A stretch of DNA of 62,462 nucleotides from Yersinia vastinensis. Its GTDB lineage: Bacteria; Pseudomonadota; Gammaproteobacteria; Enterobacterales; Enterobacteriaceae. The notes beneath the pieces were generated by a model. It ran no database searches, was not told the origin of the DNA, and saw only the letters and a list, made by a program, of their open reading frames with translations. Made by a program: the position numbers and the translations under genes. Shown here in pieces: positions 12,076 to 22,454 of this stretch; within the stretch, counting starts at the first letter, position 1; each line of letters begins with the position of its first letter. Location of the stretch: NCBI RefSeq assembly GCF_902726565.1, contig NZ_CACVAF010000017.1, forward strand, positions 1 through 62,462, in the 5' to 3' direction.

Positions 12076-12972
12076 TCAATCCGGCTGACCAAATTCGGCC
12101 ACAACAAAATCAATAAAGCTGCGTAATTTAGGGGTGGGTCGCCGGTTAGCTGCAAACAAGATATGCATTTGGCGCGAGGGGGCTTGATAGTCAGCCAGCA
12201 CTTGCACCAATTGCCCAGAGTTAAGGTAGTTTTTCAGTACGACTTCTGCGCCAAGAATAATGCCACCGTTATGTAAAGCTGCGCAGAGTAATGCGGTGGC
12301 ATCATTCACCTGCAAGCGCCCATTAACTTGAATGACATGAACCTGGCCATCCTTGGTAAAGTGCCAGCCGCGTTCGGGAGGATGAGTCCAGTAGGTATAA
12401 CCGAGGCATTCATGTGTAGTCAGATCTGCGGGGACTTTGGGGATGCCGTGCTCCAACAAATAGTCTGGCGAGGCGCAGGCAATCAGCCGGTAGGGGGCTA
12501 ATGAACGAGCAATGAGTGATGAGTCTTTGAGGGCACCAAGACGTATCACCGCCTCATAGCCTTCATCAATGAGGTCAACAAAGCGGTCATTGAGTGTCAA
12601 ATCAACGTGGACTTCTGGATACTCGTGCAGATAGCGGGTCATCATCGGTGCCAGACTATAGGCTCCGAAAGTCACGGGGGCATTGATGCGAAGGCGACCC
12701 CGAGGCGTGGCATTAAGCTCGTGTGCAATCGATTCTGCAGCTTCAGCTTCAGCCAATACCACTTTACAGCGCTCATAAAATAGTGCGCCTATTTCTGTCA
12801 GGCTCTGTTTGCGCGTCGTGCGGTTGAGGAGTTGTGTGCCTAAGCGATCTTCCAAAAAGGCGACATGCTTTCCTACCATTTGCGAAGATATATCAAGATG
12901 TTCACTTGCTCTGGCAAACGATCCACAGTCTACAACTTTGATAAACACCGCCATGCTTTGTAGCCTATCCAT
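12076..12972 (-). CDS. LysR-family transcriptional regulator
   Basis: The 298-residue protein has a winged HTH at residues 1-60 (DRLQSMAVFIKVVDCGSFAR) and a substrate-binding domain to the end, of usual LysR length. It resembles the common CrgA/DmlR-type subgroup. It is divergent, with a 112-bp gap, from the NAD(P)-binding gene at 13085, which is its most likely target. The effector is unknown. Confidence 0.88.
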   Translation of the reverse strand: MDRLQSMAVFIKVVDCGSFARASEHLDISSQMVGKHVAFLEDRLGTQLLNRTTRKQSLTEIGALFYERCKVVLAEAEAAESIAHELNATPRGRLRINAPVTFGAYSLAPMMTRYLHEYPEVHVDLTLNDRFVDLIDEGYEAVIRLGALKDSSLIARSLAPYRLIACASPDYLLEHGIPKVPADLTTHECLGYTYWTHPPERGWHFTKDGQVHVIQVNGRLQVNDATALLCAALHNGGIILGAEVVLKNYLNSGQLVQVLADYQAPSRQMHILFAANRRPTPKLRSFIDFVVAEFGQPD

Positions 12973-13084
12973 GATTCACAACCTATGGTTTCTAAAATCG
13001 CAACTGAATGAGTATTTATCACTGTTTGATTGATAATTATAGTGGTCAGGTACAATTTGATACGGACAACAAGCGAGTGTTGCT

Positions 13085-13702
13085 ATGAAAATCGGAATTA
13101 TTGGGGCTGGGTTTATTGGACGTGCTGTTGCCGAGTTGGCTGTTCGTCATGGTCATCAAGTCATGATCAGTAACTCCCGAGGGCCAGATACCTTACTTAG
13201 TCTTGCCGCAGCAATAGGATGTGAGATTGGCACGGCTGAAGATTCGGCAGCTTTTGGCGAGGTGGTTTTAATTGCTGTTCCACTAAAAAATTATCGTGCA
13301 GTGCCTGTCGCGGCGTTAGCGGGCAAAATTGTGCTTGATGCTAATAATTACTACCCTGAGCGGGATGGACAGATGGTTGAATTGGATACGCACCAGACCA
13401 CAACCAGTGAGCTATTGGCGCGCCATCTGCCGGAGTCAAAAATTGTTAAAACATTCAATTCCATTCGGGTAAAAGAACTCGAGGTTGATGGTCAGTTAGC
13501 GGGAACACCGCATCGGCGTGCTCTGCCTATCGCCGGAGATGATACTGAGGCGAAACAACGGGTTACAAAATTACTGGACGAGTTCGGTTTTGATACTTTA
13601 GATGCCGGTCCACTGGCCCAAGGCCGATTATTCGAACGTGGTACCGTGCCATATTGTGTTCGCTACACTTTGCCCGAGCTGAAGCAAGCATTGGCTATAT
13701 AG
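13085..13702 (+). CDS. NAD(P)-binding oxidoreductase, F420-dependent reductase-like
   Basis: The 205-residue protein starts with a Rossmann NAD(P) site, KIGIIGAGFIGRAVAELA. Its overall pattern is that of the NADPH-F420 oxidoreductase-like/6-phosphogluconate-type family (ISNSRGPDTL, LDANNYYPERDG, KTFNSI). Enterobacteria lack F420, so a flavin or other NADPH-linked reduction is more likely. It is divergent from a LysR gene that probably controls it. The substrate is unknown. Confidence 0.78.
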   Translation: MKIGIIGAGFIGRAVAELAVRHGHQVMISNSRGPDTLLSLAAAIGCEIGTAEDSAAFGEVVLIAVPLKNYRAVPVAALAGKIVLDANNYYPERDGQMVELDTHQTTTSELLARHLPESKIVKTFNSIRVKELEVDGQLAGTPHRRALPIAGDDTEAKQRVTKLLDEFGFDTLDAGPLAQGRLFERGTVPYCVRYTLPELKQALAI

Positions 13703-13794
13703 TGATGAATAGAATTCAGTATGCTATCCGCAATATTCTCATCATATGGATGAGGAACTGCTTAACCTGATTGCGTGGGTAGGAGAAGTGCTAA

Positions 13795-13869
13795 TGGTGT
13801 CCCCGACTGGAATCGAACCAGTAACTAGCCCTTAGGAGGGGCTTGTTATATCCGTTTAACTACGGGGAC
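13795..13869 (-). tRNA. argW: tRNA-Arg(CCU)
   Basis: The reverse strand folds as a complete cloverleaf. The acceptor stem pairs GTCCCCG with CGGGGAC, the anticodon stem AGCCC/GGGCT carries the loop CTCCTAA with anticodon CCT, the T-arm has GGTTCGATTCC, and an encoded CCA sits at 13795-13797. It lies beside yfdC as in E. coli, where argW is a prophage target. Here it is intact and no integrase adjoins it. Confidence 0.96.
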
Positions 13870-14042
13870 CTTTTTATCAGCGGGTTTACTGCCGATGAAG
13901 TGTACTGCCGGAGCATTATACGCATTTTGACCCAGATAATAAGCAGTTAGCTGTCTGTTTGGTTATTCTGTCACCAGCGGGGAGTGAATAATTAGCATTA
14001 GTGTGCAAAAAACATCAGACCAAAGCGGTAAAAAGTGGGCCA

Positions 14043-14945
14043 TTATGTGTGCGGGTGATTGTCTACTTTGTCGCTTTTTTTAGGTTGATGGGTCATATCG
14101 CTGCGGATCTGTGCGTGACTTATCAATGCAAAAATAAAGGTGCCACCAATAATGTTGCCCGCAAGAGTTGGGATGGCGAACGGATAGATAAATTGCTGCC
14201 AGGGTAACGATCCGTTAAATACCAAATAGAAGATTTCTACTGAGCCAACCACGATGTGGGTTAGGTCACATAGCGCCACCAGATAGGTCATCAGAAAAAT
14301 CACCCAAATCTTGGCCCCTCCCGCGGAAGGCATCATCCAGACCATAGTGGCAATGATCCAGCCGGAAAATATACCATTAGCAAACATCTCACCCGCAGAA
14401 TTATCCATGACACTTTGTGCAATGCTAACAAACGCGGCACGCGTAGCCTCGTCAAATACGGGCATATAAATAAAAGCGCAGGCCGCGATTCCGGTGCCAA
14501 TCAAGTTGCCAAACAATACCAACCCCCAGAGACGGAATAGCAGGATAAAATTTTGGCGACTGGGCTTTTGCATTATCGGCAGTACAGGGGTGACGGTATT
14601 TTCAGTAAATAGCTGTTGGCGCGCCATAATGACGATAATAAAACCAAAGGTATAACCGATGTTTTCCAGTAAAAAGCTAGCTGGAGTATCTGGTAATTTG
14701 GCGTGAAAAATACCTTTGGCAATCAATGATGCTCCCATGGAAAGGCCCGCCGCCACGGCTGACCATAGTAGGGCAAAGCTGTCGCGCTCTAACTCTTTTT
14801 CACCCTCGACACGAATAATTTCATGGATTGCTGCGGCTTTGGAGGGCAGGTTTTTTTCGTACACTTTAATTTCCTTACCATCATGTTGTCCGCGGCTCTC
14901 CACGTTCAGTTCATCCTCAGCTTGAGAAAGTTTTTCATCACTCAT
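14043..14945 (-). CDS. yfdC: Formate/nitrite transporter family protein YfdC
   Basis: The 300-residue membrane protein has a charged cytoplasmic N-terminus (about residues 1-55) and six membrane spans of the FocA/NirC pentameric channel fold. Blocks such as ERDSFALLWSAVAAGLSMGA and LTHIVVGSVE match E. coli YfdC. The transported ion is not established for YfdC. It sits 173 bp from argW, the same neighbour pair as in E. coli. Confidence 0.9.
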   Translation of the reverse strand: MSDEKLSQAEDELNVESRGQHDGKEIKVYEKNLPSKAAAIHEIIRVEGEKELERDSFALLWSAVAAGLSMGASLIAKGIFHAKLPDTPASFLLENIGYTFGFIIVIMARQQLFTENTVTPVLPIMQKPSRQNFILLFRLWGLVLFGNLIGTGIAACAFIYMPVFDEATRAAFVSIAQSVMDNSAGEMFANGIFSGWIIATMVWMMPSAGGAKIWVIFLMTYLVALCDLTHIVVGSVEIFYLVFNGSLPWQQFIYPFAIPTLAGNIIGGTFIFALISHAQIRSDMTHQPKKSDKVDNHPHT

Positions 14946-15106
14946 AGGGGATTTCCGGTTAGTCGTGAAATAAGGAGGTCGTCAGAAAATAAGCATAGTA
15001 GCTAATTATTGTTCGTGAGCTTTTAGTCACGATAACTAAGATAAGTCGTAACTAAATTTTAACGTTGTTGATTTTTTCTACAGAAATTTGATCTTGACCC
15101 GAATAT

Positions 15107-15122
15107 TACCTCTATTAGGGTA
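15107..15122. promoter_or_regulatory. Putative NarL/NarP 7-2-7 site upstream of ccmA
   Basis: Two inverted heptamers, TACCTCT and TAGGGTA, are separated by 2 bp, the arrangement favoured by NarP and NarL dimers. The site lies 95 bp before the ccmA start. Nitrate control of ccm is known in E. coli, but there from a different promoter shared with nap. Confidence 0.5.
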
Positions 15123-15217
15123 GGCCTAGCATTAGACCCATGCTACGTAAGGAATAAGCCTTATGTTATCATTCAGTTTTCCTGAGTGAATAATTCTACG
15201 GTGGAAGACAATCCTTC

Positions 15218-15844
15218 ATGCTGGAAGCTAAAAATCTGACCTGCATCCGAGATGAACGAAGCCTGTTCCAACAGTTAAGTTTCTCTGTGGCGGCGGGAGA
15301 GATTGTACAAGTGGAGGGGCAAAATGGGGCAGGTAAAACCAGTTTGCTGCGTATTTTGGCCGGGCTTGCTGATGCTGATGTTGGGCAAGTGAACTGGCTG
15401 GGTGAAAATATACGCCGTGACCGCGCCCGTTATCATCAGGATTTACTGTTTTTAGGTCATCAGCCGGGCATTAAATCGGTGCTGACACCATTTGAAAATC
15501 TGGCATTTTACCAGTCGGTATTCCAGCAGGTGGATAGTGCCGCAATCTGGCAAGCCTTATCTCAGGTTGGGTTGGTGGGATATGAGGATTTGCCGGTCTC
15601 TCAGTTATCGGCAGGCCAGCAACGGCGAGTGGCATTGGCCCGTCTGTGGTTGAGTAAAGCACCGTTATGGATTTTGGATGAACCTCTGACGGCGATTGAT
15701 AAGCAGGGCGTCAGCACATTGTTAGCCCTGTTTGTGGCGCATGCCGCCAAAGGCGGTATGGTCTTGCTCACCACACATCAGGATCTGGATGCTGTCGGCC
15801 AGCATGTGCGTAAAATCCGTTTAACCAGCACGCAGGAGAAGTAA
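15218..15844 (+). CDS. ccmA: Heme exporter ATP-binding protein CcmA
   Basis: The 208-residue ABC ATPase opens the system I cytochrome c maturation operon. Walker A is [12 protein letters not shown] (about residues 35-46), the signature [12 protein letters not shown] lies near residue 131, and Walker B is LWILDEPL. With CcmB, CcmC and CcmD it releases holo-CcmE for heme delivery. TAATG overlap with ccmB shows translational coupling. GGTGGAAG precedes the ATG. Confidence 0.96.
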   Translation: MLEAKNLTCIRDERSLFQQLSFSVAAGEIVQVEGQNGAGKTSLLRILAGLADADVGQVNWLGENIRRDRARYHQDLLFLGHQPGIKSVLTPFENLAFYQSVFQQVDSAAIWQALSQVGLVGYEDLPVSQLSAGQQRRVALARLWLSKAPLWILDEPLTAIDKQGVSTLLALFVAHAAKGGMVLLTTHQDLDAVGQHVRKIRLTSTQEK

Positions 15845-16503
15845 TGTTTATCAGCGTGTTGCGCCGTGAATTGAAAATAGCCTTCAGAAAAGGCGCAGAA
15901 ATCGTTAATCCGCTCTGGTTTTTTCTGATTGTTATCACCTTGTTTCCATTAGGGATTGGCCCGGAACCACAATTATTGGCACGTATTGCCCCGGGTATCG
16001 TCTGGGTTGCGGCATTACTCGCTTCATTGTTATCTCTGGAGCGATTGTTCCGCGATGATTTCTATGATGGCTCTCTTGAGCAGTTGCTGCTATTACCCAC
16101 TCCGCTAGCCCTCACGGTGTTAGGCAAAGTGTGTGCTCACTGGGTTGTTACCGGGCTGCCTTTACTTATTTTATCGCCCTTAGTGGCGTTGCTACTTTCC
16201 CTTGATAGTGATACTGCCATTGCGATGGCGCTGACCCTGCTGTTGGGGACGCCGACCTTAAGTTTTATTGGGGCTATCGGTGTGGCGCTGACCGTCGGTT
16301 TACGTAAAGGTGGCGTTCTGTTGAGTTTATTGGTTCTACCGCTGTATATCCCTGTGCTGATTTTTGCTACCGCAGCTATTGATGCGGCGTCGATGGCACT
16401 GCCGATTGACGGTTATCTGGCTATTTTGGGGGCAATGTTAGCAGGGAGCGCAACATTGGCACCTTTTGCTACCGCTGCTGCATTGAGAGTGAGTGTGCAC
16501 TAG
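15844..16503 (+). CDS. ccmB: Heme exporter membrane protein CcmB
   Basis: The 219-residue inner-membrane permease half of the CcmAB transporter has six spans and the N-terminal LRRELKIAFRKGAEI typical of CcmB. It overlaps ccmA by one base. A 188-bp gap follows before ccmC, whereas the other junctions in this operon overlap or touch. Confidence 0.95.
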   Translation: MFISVLRRELKIAFRKGAEIVNPLWFFLIVITLFPLGIGPEPQLLARIAPGIVWVAALLASLLSLERLFRDDFYDGSLEQLLLLPTPLALTVLGKVCAHWVVTGLPLLILSPLVALLLSLDSDTAIAMALTLLLGTPTLSFIGAIGVALTVGLRKGGVLLSLLVLPLYIPVLIFATAAIDAASMALPIDGYLAILGAMLAGSATLAPFATAAALRVSVH

Positions 16504-16691
16504 CTAATTATCGCTGGGCACAAAGAGGCTTTTTGTCTGAGAAGTTATTAACAACAACCATTAAAAGAGTAACGGTTTTCAGAAGCTTAAGCGCGGTAGC
16601 CAACGCAGATCTGAGCAGATTGTGCGCCGTACCCTGCACCGACATGCCCACGAGGGTGATGGCGGTCCAATTTCAACGTGAGCAATGAAAA

Positions 16692-17429
16692 ATGTGGAAA
16701 TGGTTTCATCAATTCGCTAAACCCGAGCGACTCTATCAGCTGTGTGGGCGTTTTATTCCATGGCTAGGTATAGTGGCCGTTATCTGTCTGGGGGTGGGCT
16801 GGGTATGGGGATTCGGTTTCGCCCCATCGGATTACCAGCAAGGTAATAGCTTCCGTATCATGTACATACATGTGCCTGCGGCGATTTGGTCGATGGGTAT
16901 CTATATGTCGATGGCTATCGCGGCATTTGTTGGTTTGGTCTGGCAAATGAAAATGTCCGATAACATCGTGGCAGCCATGGCTCCTGTGGGGGCAGTATTT
17001 ACCTTTATCGCGCTGGTTACAGGGTCTGCTTGGGGTAAACCCATGTGGGGAACCTGGTGGATTTGGGATGCCCGGCTGACTTCTGAGTTAGTCCTGTTGT
17101 TCCTCTATCTGGGGGTTATCGCCCTTTATAACGCCTTCGAAGACCGCAAATTAGCGGGGCGAGCTGCCGGTATTCTGGTGCTGGTTGGCGTAGTCAATAT
17201 CCCTATTATTCATTTCTCAGTCGTTTGGTGGAACACCCTGCATCAAGGTTCGACCAATATGCAGCAAAGCATCGATCCCAGCATGCGCTCCCCGCTGCGA
17301 TGGGCCATTTTTGGCTATCTGTTCTGTTTTGCCACACTGACATTAATGCGCCTGCGCAATCTGATTTTGCAGCAAGAGCGCCATCGCCCTTGGGTGAGTG
17401 CGTTATTACGTAAGGAGCCACGCCTATGA
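16692..17429 (+). CDS. ccmC: Heme handling protein CcmC
   Basis: The 245-residue membrane protein of the heme-handling family has six spans and the periplasmic tryptophan-rich signature WGTWWIWDARLTSELVLLFLY (about residue 120), flanked by heme-ligand histidines. It attaches heme to CcmE. It overlaps ccmD by ATGA. The preceding gap (16504-16691) holds no clear gene, only a possible 14-codon reading frame near 16647. Confidence 0.96.
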   Translation: MWKWFHQFAKPERLYQLCGRFIPWLGIVAVICLGVGWVWGFGFAPSDYQQGNSFRIMYIHVPAAIWSMGIYMSMAIAAFVGLVWQMKMSDNIVAAMAPVGAVFTFIALVTGSAWGKPMWGTWWIWDARLTSELVLLFLYLGVIALYNAFEDRKLAGRAAGILVLVGVVNIPIIHFSVVWWNTLHQGSTNMQQSIDPSMRSPLRWAIFGYLFCFATLTLMRLRNLILQQERHRPWVSALLRKEPRL

Positions 17430-17674
17430 AACCTGCTTTTAACTCTTGGGCGGAATTTTTTGCGATGGGCGGTTATGCCTTATATGTCTGGCTAGCTGTT
17501 GCTGCAACGTTATTATCACTGCTATGCCTGTGGGGACATACGCGCTGGCAATACAAACAATTATTAGCGGATATTCAGCGCCGTGAGGCTAGAGAGCAGC
17601 GTATTCAACAGGCAAATCAGGCTCAGGTCGAACACGCGAAAAATGCCGCCCGTCCGCAGGAGAAACAACAGTGA
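17426..17674 (+). CDS. ccmD: Heme exporter protein CcmD
   Basis: This 82-residue single-span protein starts with [18 protein letters not shown], the CcmD signature, and has a charged coiled C-terminus. It stabilises the CcmABC-CcmE complex and aids release of holo-CcmE. It overlaps both neighbours (ATGA with ccmC, GTGA with ccmE). Confidence 0.94.
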   Translation: MKPAFNSWAEFFAMGGYALYVWLAVAATLLSLLCLWGHTRWQYKQLLADIQRREAREQRIQQANQAQVEHAKNAARPQEKQQ

Positions 17675-18165
17675 ACCCACGTAGAAAAAGTCGGCTCTAT
17701 CTGGCCATTGTAGTGTTGATCGGTATCGGTCTGACCGCCACTTTGGTGCTGTATGCACTGCGTTCTAATATTGATCTATTTTATACTCCAGGTGAAATTT
17801 TACAGGGTAAAGGCGAGCGTCATGAGAAGCCGGAAATCGGCCAGCGTCTACGTATTGGCGGCATGGTCATGCCAGGCTCGGTGCAACGCGACGACAAAAC
17901 ATTGGAAATGAGTTTCAAAGTTTACGATGCACGCGGTGCCGTCACTGTGACTTACACCGGTATTCTGCCCGACTTATTCCGTGAGGGGCAGGGCGTAGTC
18001 GCACAAGGCGTGTTTGCCGAGGGCAATACCATCAATGCCAAAGAAGTGTTAGCAAAACATGATGAGAAATACACGCCACCAGAAGTGCAAGAGGCAATGA
18101 AAGAGAATCATACTCGCCCGGCCGAGGTTTACAGTAGCGCCAATGGTGGGAGCAATGCCTCATGA
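17671..18165 (+). CDS. ccmE: Periplasmic heme chaperone CcmE
   Basis: The 164-residue chaperone is anchored by one N-terminal span (residues 8-29) and binds heme covalently through His130 in [10 protein letters not shown], exactly the E. coli position. It starts with GTG, overlapping the ccmD stop, with CAGGAG upstream. It passes heme from CcmC to the CcmF/H ligase. Confidence 0.96.
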   Translation: MNPRRKSRLYLAIVVLIGIGLTATLVLYALRSNIDLFYTPGEILQGKGERHEKPEIGQRLRIGGMVMPGSVQRDDKTLEMSFKVYDARGAVTVTYTGILPDLFREGQGVVAQGVFAEGNTINAKEVLAKHDEKYTPPEVQEAMKENHTRPAEVYSSANGGSNAS

Positions 18166-20132
18166 TGCCTGAAATTGGCAGTTTCCTATTATGTCTGGCG
18201 CTGGCTATCTCATTATTACTGAGTTTGTATCCACAATGGGGAGCCGCGCGGCAAGATGCCCGTATGATGGCAACTGGCAGACCATTGACCTACGGTATGT
18301 TTGCCACGATTGCGCTGTCATTTATATGTCTGATCTATGCGTTTGTGGTAAATGATTTCACTGTCTCTTATGTTGCAGCAAACTCAAATTCACATTTACC
18401 GGTTTATTACCGGATTGCGGCGAGCTGGGGGGCGCATGAAGGGTCACTGCTGCTTTGGGTATTACTGCTCAGTTGCTGGTCACTGGCGGTAGCACTGTTT
18501 AGCCGCTCAATGCCAGATGATGCGGTAGCCCGCGTGCTATCGGTGTTGGGGATGATTACCGGCGGCTTCCTGCTGTTTATCATTCTGACCTCAAATCCGT
18601 TCAACCGCACCTTGCCGGACTTCCCGATTGATGGCAACGATTTAAACCCCCTGTTGCAGGATGTTGGGCTGATTTTCCATCCACCTTTACTCTACATGGG
18701 TTATGTGGGCTTCTCGGTGGCGTTTGCATTCGCCATTGCTTCTTTAATGGCTGGCCGTCTCGACAGTGCATGGGCGCGCTGGTCACGCCCGTGGACTCAA
18801 GCTGCATGGGTGTTCTTAACTTTGGGCATCGTGCTCGGCTCGGCATGGGCCTATTATGAGCTGGGTTGGGGGGGCTGGTGGTTCTGGGATCCGGTAGAGA
18901 ATGCCTCCTTTATGCCATGGTTGGCAGGTACGGCGCTGATTCACTCATTGGCGGTGACTGAAAAGCGAGGAACGTTCAAAGCCTGGACGGTATTACTGGC
19001 GATTACCGCATTTTCTTTATGCCTGATGGGAACATTCCTAGTGCGTTCCGGCGTGTTGGTGTCAGTACACTCTTTTGCCTCTGATCCTGCTCGCGGCATG
19101 TTTATTTTGGCTTATCTGGTGATTGTCATCGGCGGCTCTTTACTGCTGTATGCCTTTAAAGGTGCGCAGGTCCGCAGCCGTACCCAACATGAAGTCTTCT
19201 CACGCGAAACTTTCCTGCTCGGTAATAATGTGTTGCTGATTGCTGCCATGTTGGTGGTGCTATTAGGTACCTTACTGCCGTTGGTCCACAAGCAGTTGGG
19301 GCTGGGTAGCATCTCTATTGGCGAACCTTTCTTTAATACGATGTTTACTTGGTTGATGGCTCCAATGGCATTGTTGATGGGGATCGGGCCGCTGGTGCGT
19401 TGGCGCCGTGATGAACCGAGCAAGTTGTGGAAACGTTTAGGTGTGGCGCTAGTGGCAACGTTGCTCTTGTCAATATGGGTACCGTGGTTGCTGCAAGACA
19501 CTATTGCCGGTATGACGGTGGTTGGGCTGATGATGGCTATTTGGGTGATTATTCTGACCTTGATGGAGTTACATGAGCGCGCCACGCATCGCCATGGTTT
19601 CTGGCAGGGGTTAAGCCACCTTTCTCGTAGCCATTGGGGCATGGTGCTGGGGCATCTTGGTGTGGCTGTCACCGTGATTGGCATTGCATTTAGCCAGAAT
19701 TACAGTGTTGAGCGCGATGTGCGCATGAAAGCCGGTGATAGCATCGATATCCATGATTATCACTTTGTTTTCCGTGATGTTCACGAGATCAAAGGGCCAA
19801 ACTATACCGGCGGTGTTGGCATTATTGATGTCACTCGAAACGGTAAGCCAGAAGCCACGCTGCATGCAGAAAAACGTTATTACGCGGTTGCCCGTTCAAT
19901 GATGACTGAAGCGGCCATTGATGGTGGCCTAACCCGTGATTTGTACGCCGCCTTGGGTGAAGAGTTGAATGACGGTTCATGGGCGGTGCGCCTGTATTAC
20001 AAACCCTTTGTCCGCTGGATCTGGTATGGCGGGGTGTTTATGGCCATCGGTGGAATTCTCTGCATGCTCGATCCTCGTTATCGAATGAGCAAAAAGTTAA
20101 AACGCGGCGCTACAACGGAGGCTGAAAAATGA
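18162..20132 (+). CDS. ccmF: Cytochrome c heme lyase subunit CcmF
   Basis: A 656-residue, many-span membrane protein with the WWD domain [20 protein letters not shown] and the heme ligand histidines expected around it. With CcmH and CcmI it forms thioether bonds between heme and apocytochrome c in the periplasm. Two adjacent ATG codons open it; the first is given. It overlaps ccmE and ccmG. Confidence 0.97.
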   Translation: MMPEIGSFLLCLALAISLLLSLYPQWGAARQDARMMATGRPLTYGMFATIALSFICLIYAFVVNDFTVSYVAANSNSHLPVYYRIAASWGAHEGSLLLWVLLLSCWSLAVALFSRSMPDDAVARVLSVLGMITGGFLLFIILTSNPFNRTLPDFPIDGNDLNPLLQDVGLIFHPPLLYMGYVGFSVAFAFAIASLMAGRLDSAWARWSRPWTQAAWVFLTLGIVLGSAWAYYELGWGGWWFWDPVENASFMPWLAGTALIHSLAVTEKRGTFKAWTVLLAITAFSLCLMGTFLVRSGVLVSVHSFASDPARGMFILAYLVIVIGGSLLLYAFKGAQVRSRTQHEVFSRETFLLGNNVLLIAAMLVVLLGTLLPLVHKQLGLGSISIGEPFFNTMFTWLMAPMALLMGIGPLVRWRRDEPSKLWKRLGVALVATLLLSIWVPWLLQDTIAGMTVVGLMMAIWVIILTLMELHERATHRHGFWQGLSHLSRSHWGMVLGHLGVAVTVIGIAFSQNYSVERDVRMKAGDSIDIHDYHFVFRDVHEIKGPNYTGGVGIIDVTRNGKPEATLHAEKRYYAVARSMMTEAAIDGGLTRDLYAALGEELNDGSWAVRLYYKPFVRWIWYGGVFMAIGGILCMLDPRYRMSKKLKRGATTEAEK

Positions 20133-20695
20133 AATCTCAAGGTTCATTCAATAAGCTGATGTTTATTCCGTTGGTGCTGTTTTTACTGCTGGTTATCGCC
20201 TTTTTAGTGCAACTAACCCGTAATGCTAATGGCGATGATCCAACCATGTTGGAGTCAGCGCTAATTGGCAAGCCTGTACCGACGTTCAAGTTGGAATCCC
20301 TTGAACAACCAGGGAAAACCTTTGATCAGGCAATATTGCATGATGGCCAGCCGATGCTGCTCAACGTCTGGGCAACGTGGTGCCCGACGTGTCGTGCCGA
20401 GCATCAATATTTAAATAAACTCGCCGCTCAGGGCATCCGTGTCGTGGGATTGAATTACAAAGATGATCGCGCCAAAGCTGTGCAGTGGCTCAATTCGTTG
20501 GGCAACCCGTATGCCCTGAGCTTATATGATGGCGATGGCATGTTGGGGTTAGATCTTGGGGTTTACGGCGCGCCGGAAACTTTCTTAATCGACGGTCAGG
20601 GCATTATTCGTTACCGCCATGCCGGTGATCTCAATGATCGTGTTTGGCAGCAGGAAATCCTGCCACTCTACAAAAAGTATCAGGGGGGCGCATGA
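20129..20695 (+). CDS. ccmG: Thiol:disulfide interchange protein CcmG (DsbE)
   Basis: The 188-residue membrane-anchored thioredoxin-like protein has one N-terminal span (about residues 11-28) and the active site WATWCPTCRAE. It reduces the apocytochrome CXXCH disulfide using electrons from DsbD. It overlaps ccmF and ccmH by ATGA. Confidence 0.96.
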   Translation: MKSQGSFNKLMFIPLVLFLLLVIAFLVQLTRNANGDDPTMLESALIGKPVPTFKLESLEQPGKTFDQAILHDGQPMLLNVWATWCPTCRAEHQYLNKLAAQGIRVVGLNYKDDRAKAVQWLNSLGNPYALSLYDGDGMLGLDLGVYGAPETFLIDGQGIIRYRHAGDLNDRVWQQEILPLYKKYQGGA

Positions 20696-21195
20696 GATTA
20701 TTCAGTCTGCTACTTGGCTTGATACTGAGTTGGAGTGCGTTTGCTGCTATTGATACTTACACTTTTAGCACCGAGGCGCAGGAGCAGCAGTATCGTGAAT
20801 TGACCGAACAACTGCGCTGCCCGAAATGCCAGAACAATAGTATTGCGGACTCAAATGCCATTATTGCCGCTGACATGCGCGGTAAAGTATATGAGCTGCA
20901 ACAGCAGGGGCAATCTAAGCAGCAAATCATTGATTATATGGTGGCCCGATACGGTAATTTCGTCACCTATGAACCACCGGTGACTGCTGCCACCCTAATT
21001 CTGTGGGTTGGGCCAGCACTGTTTGTCCTGATAGGGGCCGTGATAGTCGTGTTGCGCGCGCGGCGAAGAGTGGCGAGCGAAGCACCACTTTCGGAGCAAG
21101 AGCAGCAAAGATTACACCGTTTGCTGGCTGAACAGGCAGTGACAGAACAACACTCCCCGGCTCAACAAGAAAAAACTAACAGGAAACAACCATAA
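20692..21195 (+). CDS. ccmH: Cytochrome c maturation protein CcmH
   Basis: The 167-residue protein has a signal peptide (MRLFSLLLGLILSWSAFA), the redox motif LRCPKCQNNSI and a membrane anchor near residues 103-123. The start at 20692 is chosen because the signal peptide begins there and it overlaps the ccmG stop. In E. coli K-12 CcmH is fused to the CcmI-like TPR part; here they are two genes. Confidence 0.94.
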   Translation: MRLFSLLLGLILSWSAFAAIDTYTFSTEAQEQQYRELTEQLRCPKCQNNSIADSNAIIAADMRGKVYELQQQGQSKQQIIDYMVARYGNFVTYEPPVTAATLILWVGPALFVLIGAVIVVLRARRRVASEAPLSEQEQQRLHRLLAEQAVTEQHSPAQQEKTNRKQP

Positions 21196-22418
21196 TGGCT
21201 TTTTGGCTGATAGTGATTATTTTGCTGGTGGTTGCGGGCGCTCTGCTGGTTATTCCGGCTCTGCGGCACAAGACAAATTCGCAAGTGACAACCCGAGATG
21301 AGCTGAATAAAGCAATTTATCAAGACCGGTTATCTGAACTGGCGGAAGACGAAGCGCAGGGTGTGGTCGAACAGAGACCTGAATTGATTCAGGAACTGCA
21401 ACAAAACCTTCTGACGGATATTCCACAGCAATCATCTGAAACCACCAGCCCAATCAATCGTTGGGTACTATTACCGGGTTTAGTGATTATGGTGGTCGTC
21501 GCGGTGGGGTTATACCTGAAAACTGGCGGCTTACCTAAAGTGCAAGAATGGCATCAGGTTGAAGCACAAATGCCGGAGTTACGAGCGCGGGTTGCCAATG
21601 AACGAGCGGAGCCTCTGAGCATGGAGGAAGTTGCCCGTTTAGGGTTGGGGCTGCGGACTTCTTTGCAGCAAGATACTGGTAACGTTAATGATTGGATGAT
21701 GTTAGGCCGAGTGGGTATGGCGCTGAATAATGCCACCACAGCAACGCAAGCTTTTGCTAAAGCTTACCAACTTGCACCCGATAATGATGATGTCAGGCTG
21801 GGCTATGCCGAAGTCTTGACACGCTCCAATGATCCGCAGGATAACCAATTGGCAACTCAGATGCTGCGCACTATGGTGGGGCAGGATCATACCAACTTGC
21901 GGGCCATGAGTTTATTAGCTTTTAATGCTTTCGAGCAGGGAGATTTTAAACAAGCCATTGGTGCGTGGGAAGTTATGCTAAAATTGCTGCCGGCTGGTGA
22001 TTCTCGAATAGAAGTGATAAAACGCAGTATTGCACAAGCCAAATCACAGGCAGGGCAGGAAACAGCTACACTGGGAATAGAGGTTTCATTATCACCTGAT
22101 GCCGCCCGGGATTTACCGCAACAAGGCATGCTGATTATTTCGGTAACCGATGGCGTAAACCCAATACCGGTTGCTGTAAAACAACTACCATTGAGCCGAT
22201 TCCCGCTATCAGTGACGCTGGATGACAGTAATGCAATGATGCCAGAGCGTTTGCTCTCTTCTTTGCAGCAGGTGAATGTACGCGCGCGTATCTCACTAGA
22301 TGGTACTGTTAATTCTCAACCTGGTGACTGGTTTGGCGAAAGCGGAGTGCAGAGTTTTGACGGTAAAGGGCAGCCTCAGACTATTATTAATGTTCAGATA
22401 AACAAACAGATCCCTTAA
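21195..22418 (+). CDS. ccmI: Cytochrome c maturation protein CcmI
   Basis: The 407-residue protein has two N-terminal spans, a short cytoplasmic loop with a coiled region, then periplasmic TPR repeats (about residues 150-265) that hold apocytochrome c for CcmF/H, and a beta-rich C-terminal domain. It overlaps ccmH by TAATG. It is the last ccm gene. Confidence 0.92.
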   Translation: MAFWLIVIILLVVAGALLVIPALRHKTNSQVTTRDELNKAIYQDRLSELAEDEAQGVVEQRPELIQELQQNLLTDIPQQSSETTSPINRWVLLPGLVIMVVVAVGLYLKTGGLPKVQEWHQVEAQMPELRARVANERAEPLSMEEVARLGLGLRTSLQQDTGNVNDWMMLGRVGMALNNATTATQAFAKAYQLAPDNDDVRLGYAEVLTRSNDPQDNQLATQMLRTMVGQDHTNLRAMSLLAFNAFEQGDFKQAIGAWEVMLKLLPAGDSRIEVIKRSIAQAKSQAGQETATLGIEVSLSPDAARDLPQQGMLIISVTDGVNPIPVAVKQLPLSRFPLSVTLDDSNAMMPERLLSSLQQVNVRARISLDGTVNSQPGDWFGESGVQSFDGKGQPQTIINVQINKQIP

Positions 22419-22454
22419 ATCGAAGGGGCTGGATAGAATTTCATGGAGAAAAGT

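Noticed and set aside
13795..13869. argW as the prophage attachment site
   Set aside because: The tRNA is complete, no integrase adjoins it, and the prophage begins 20 kb away beside mepA.
19112..19684. 190-codon minus-strand frame inside ccmF
   Set aside because: Antisense shadow of a conserved gene with biased codon use; no family resemblance.
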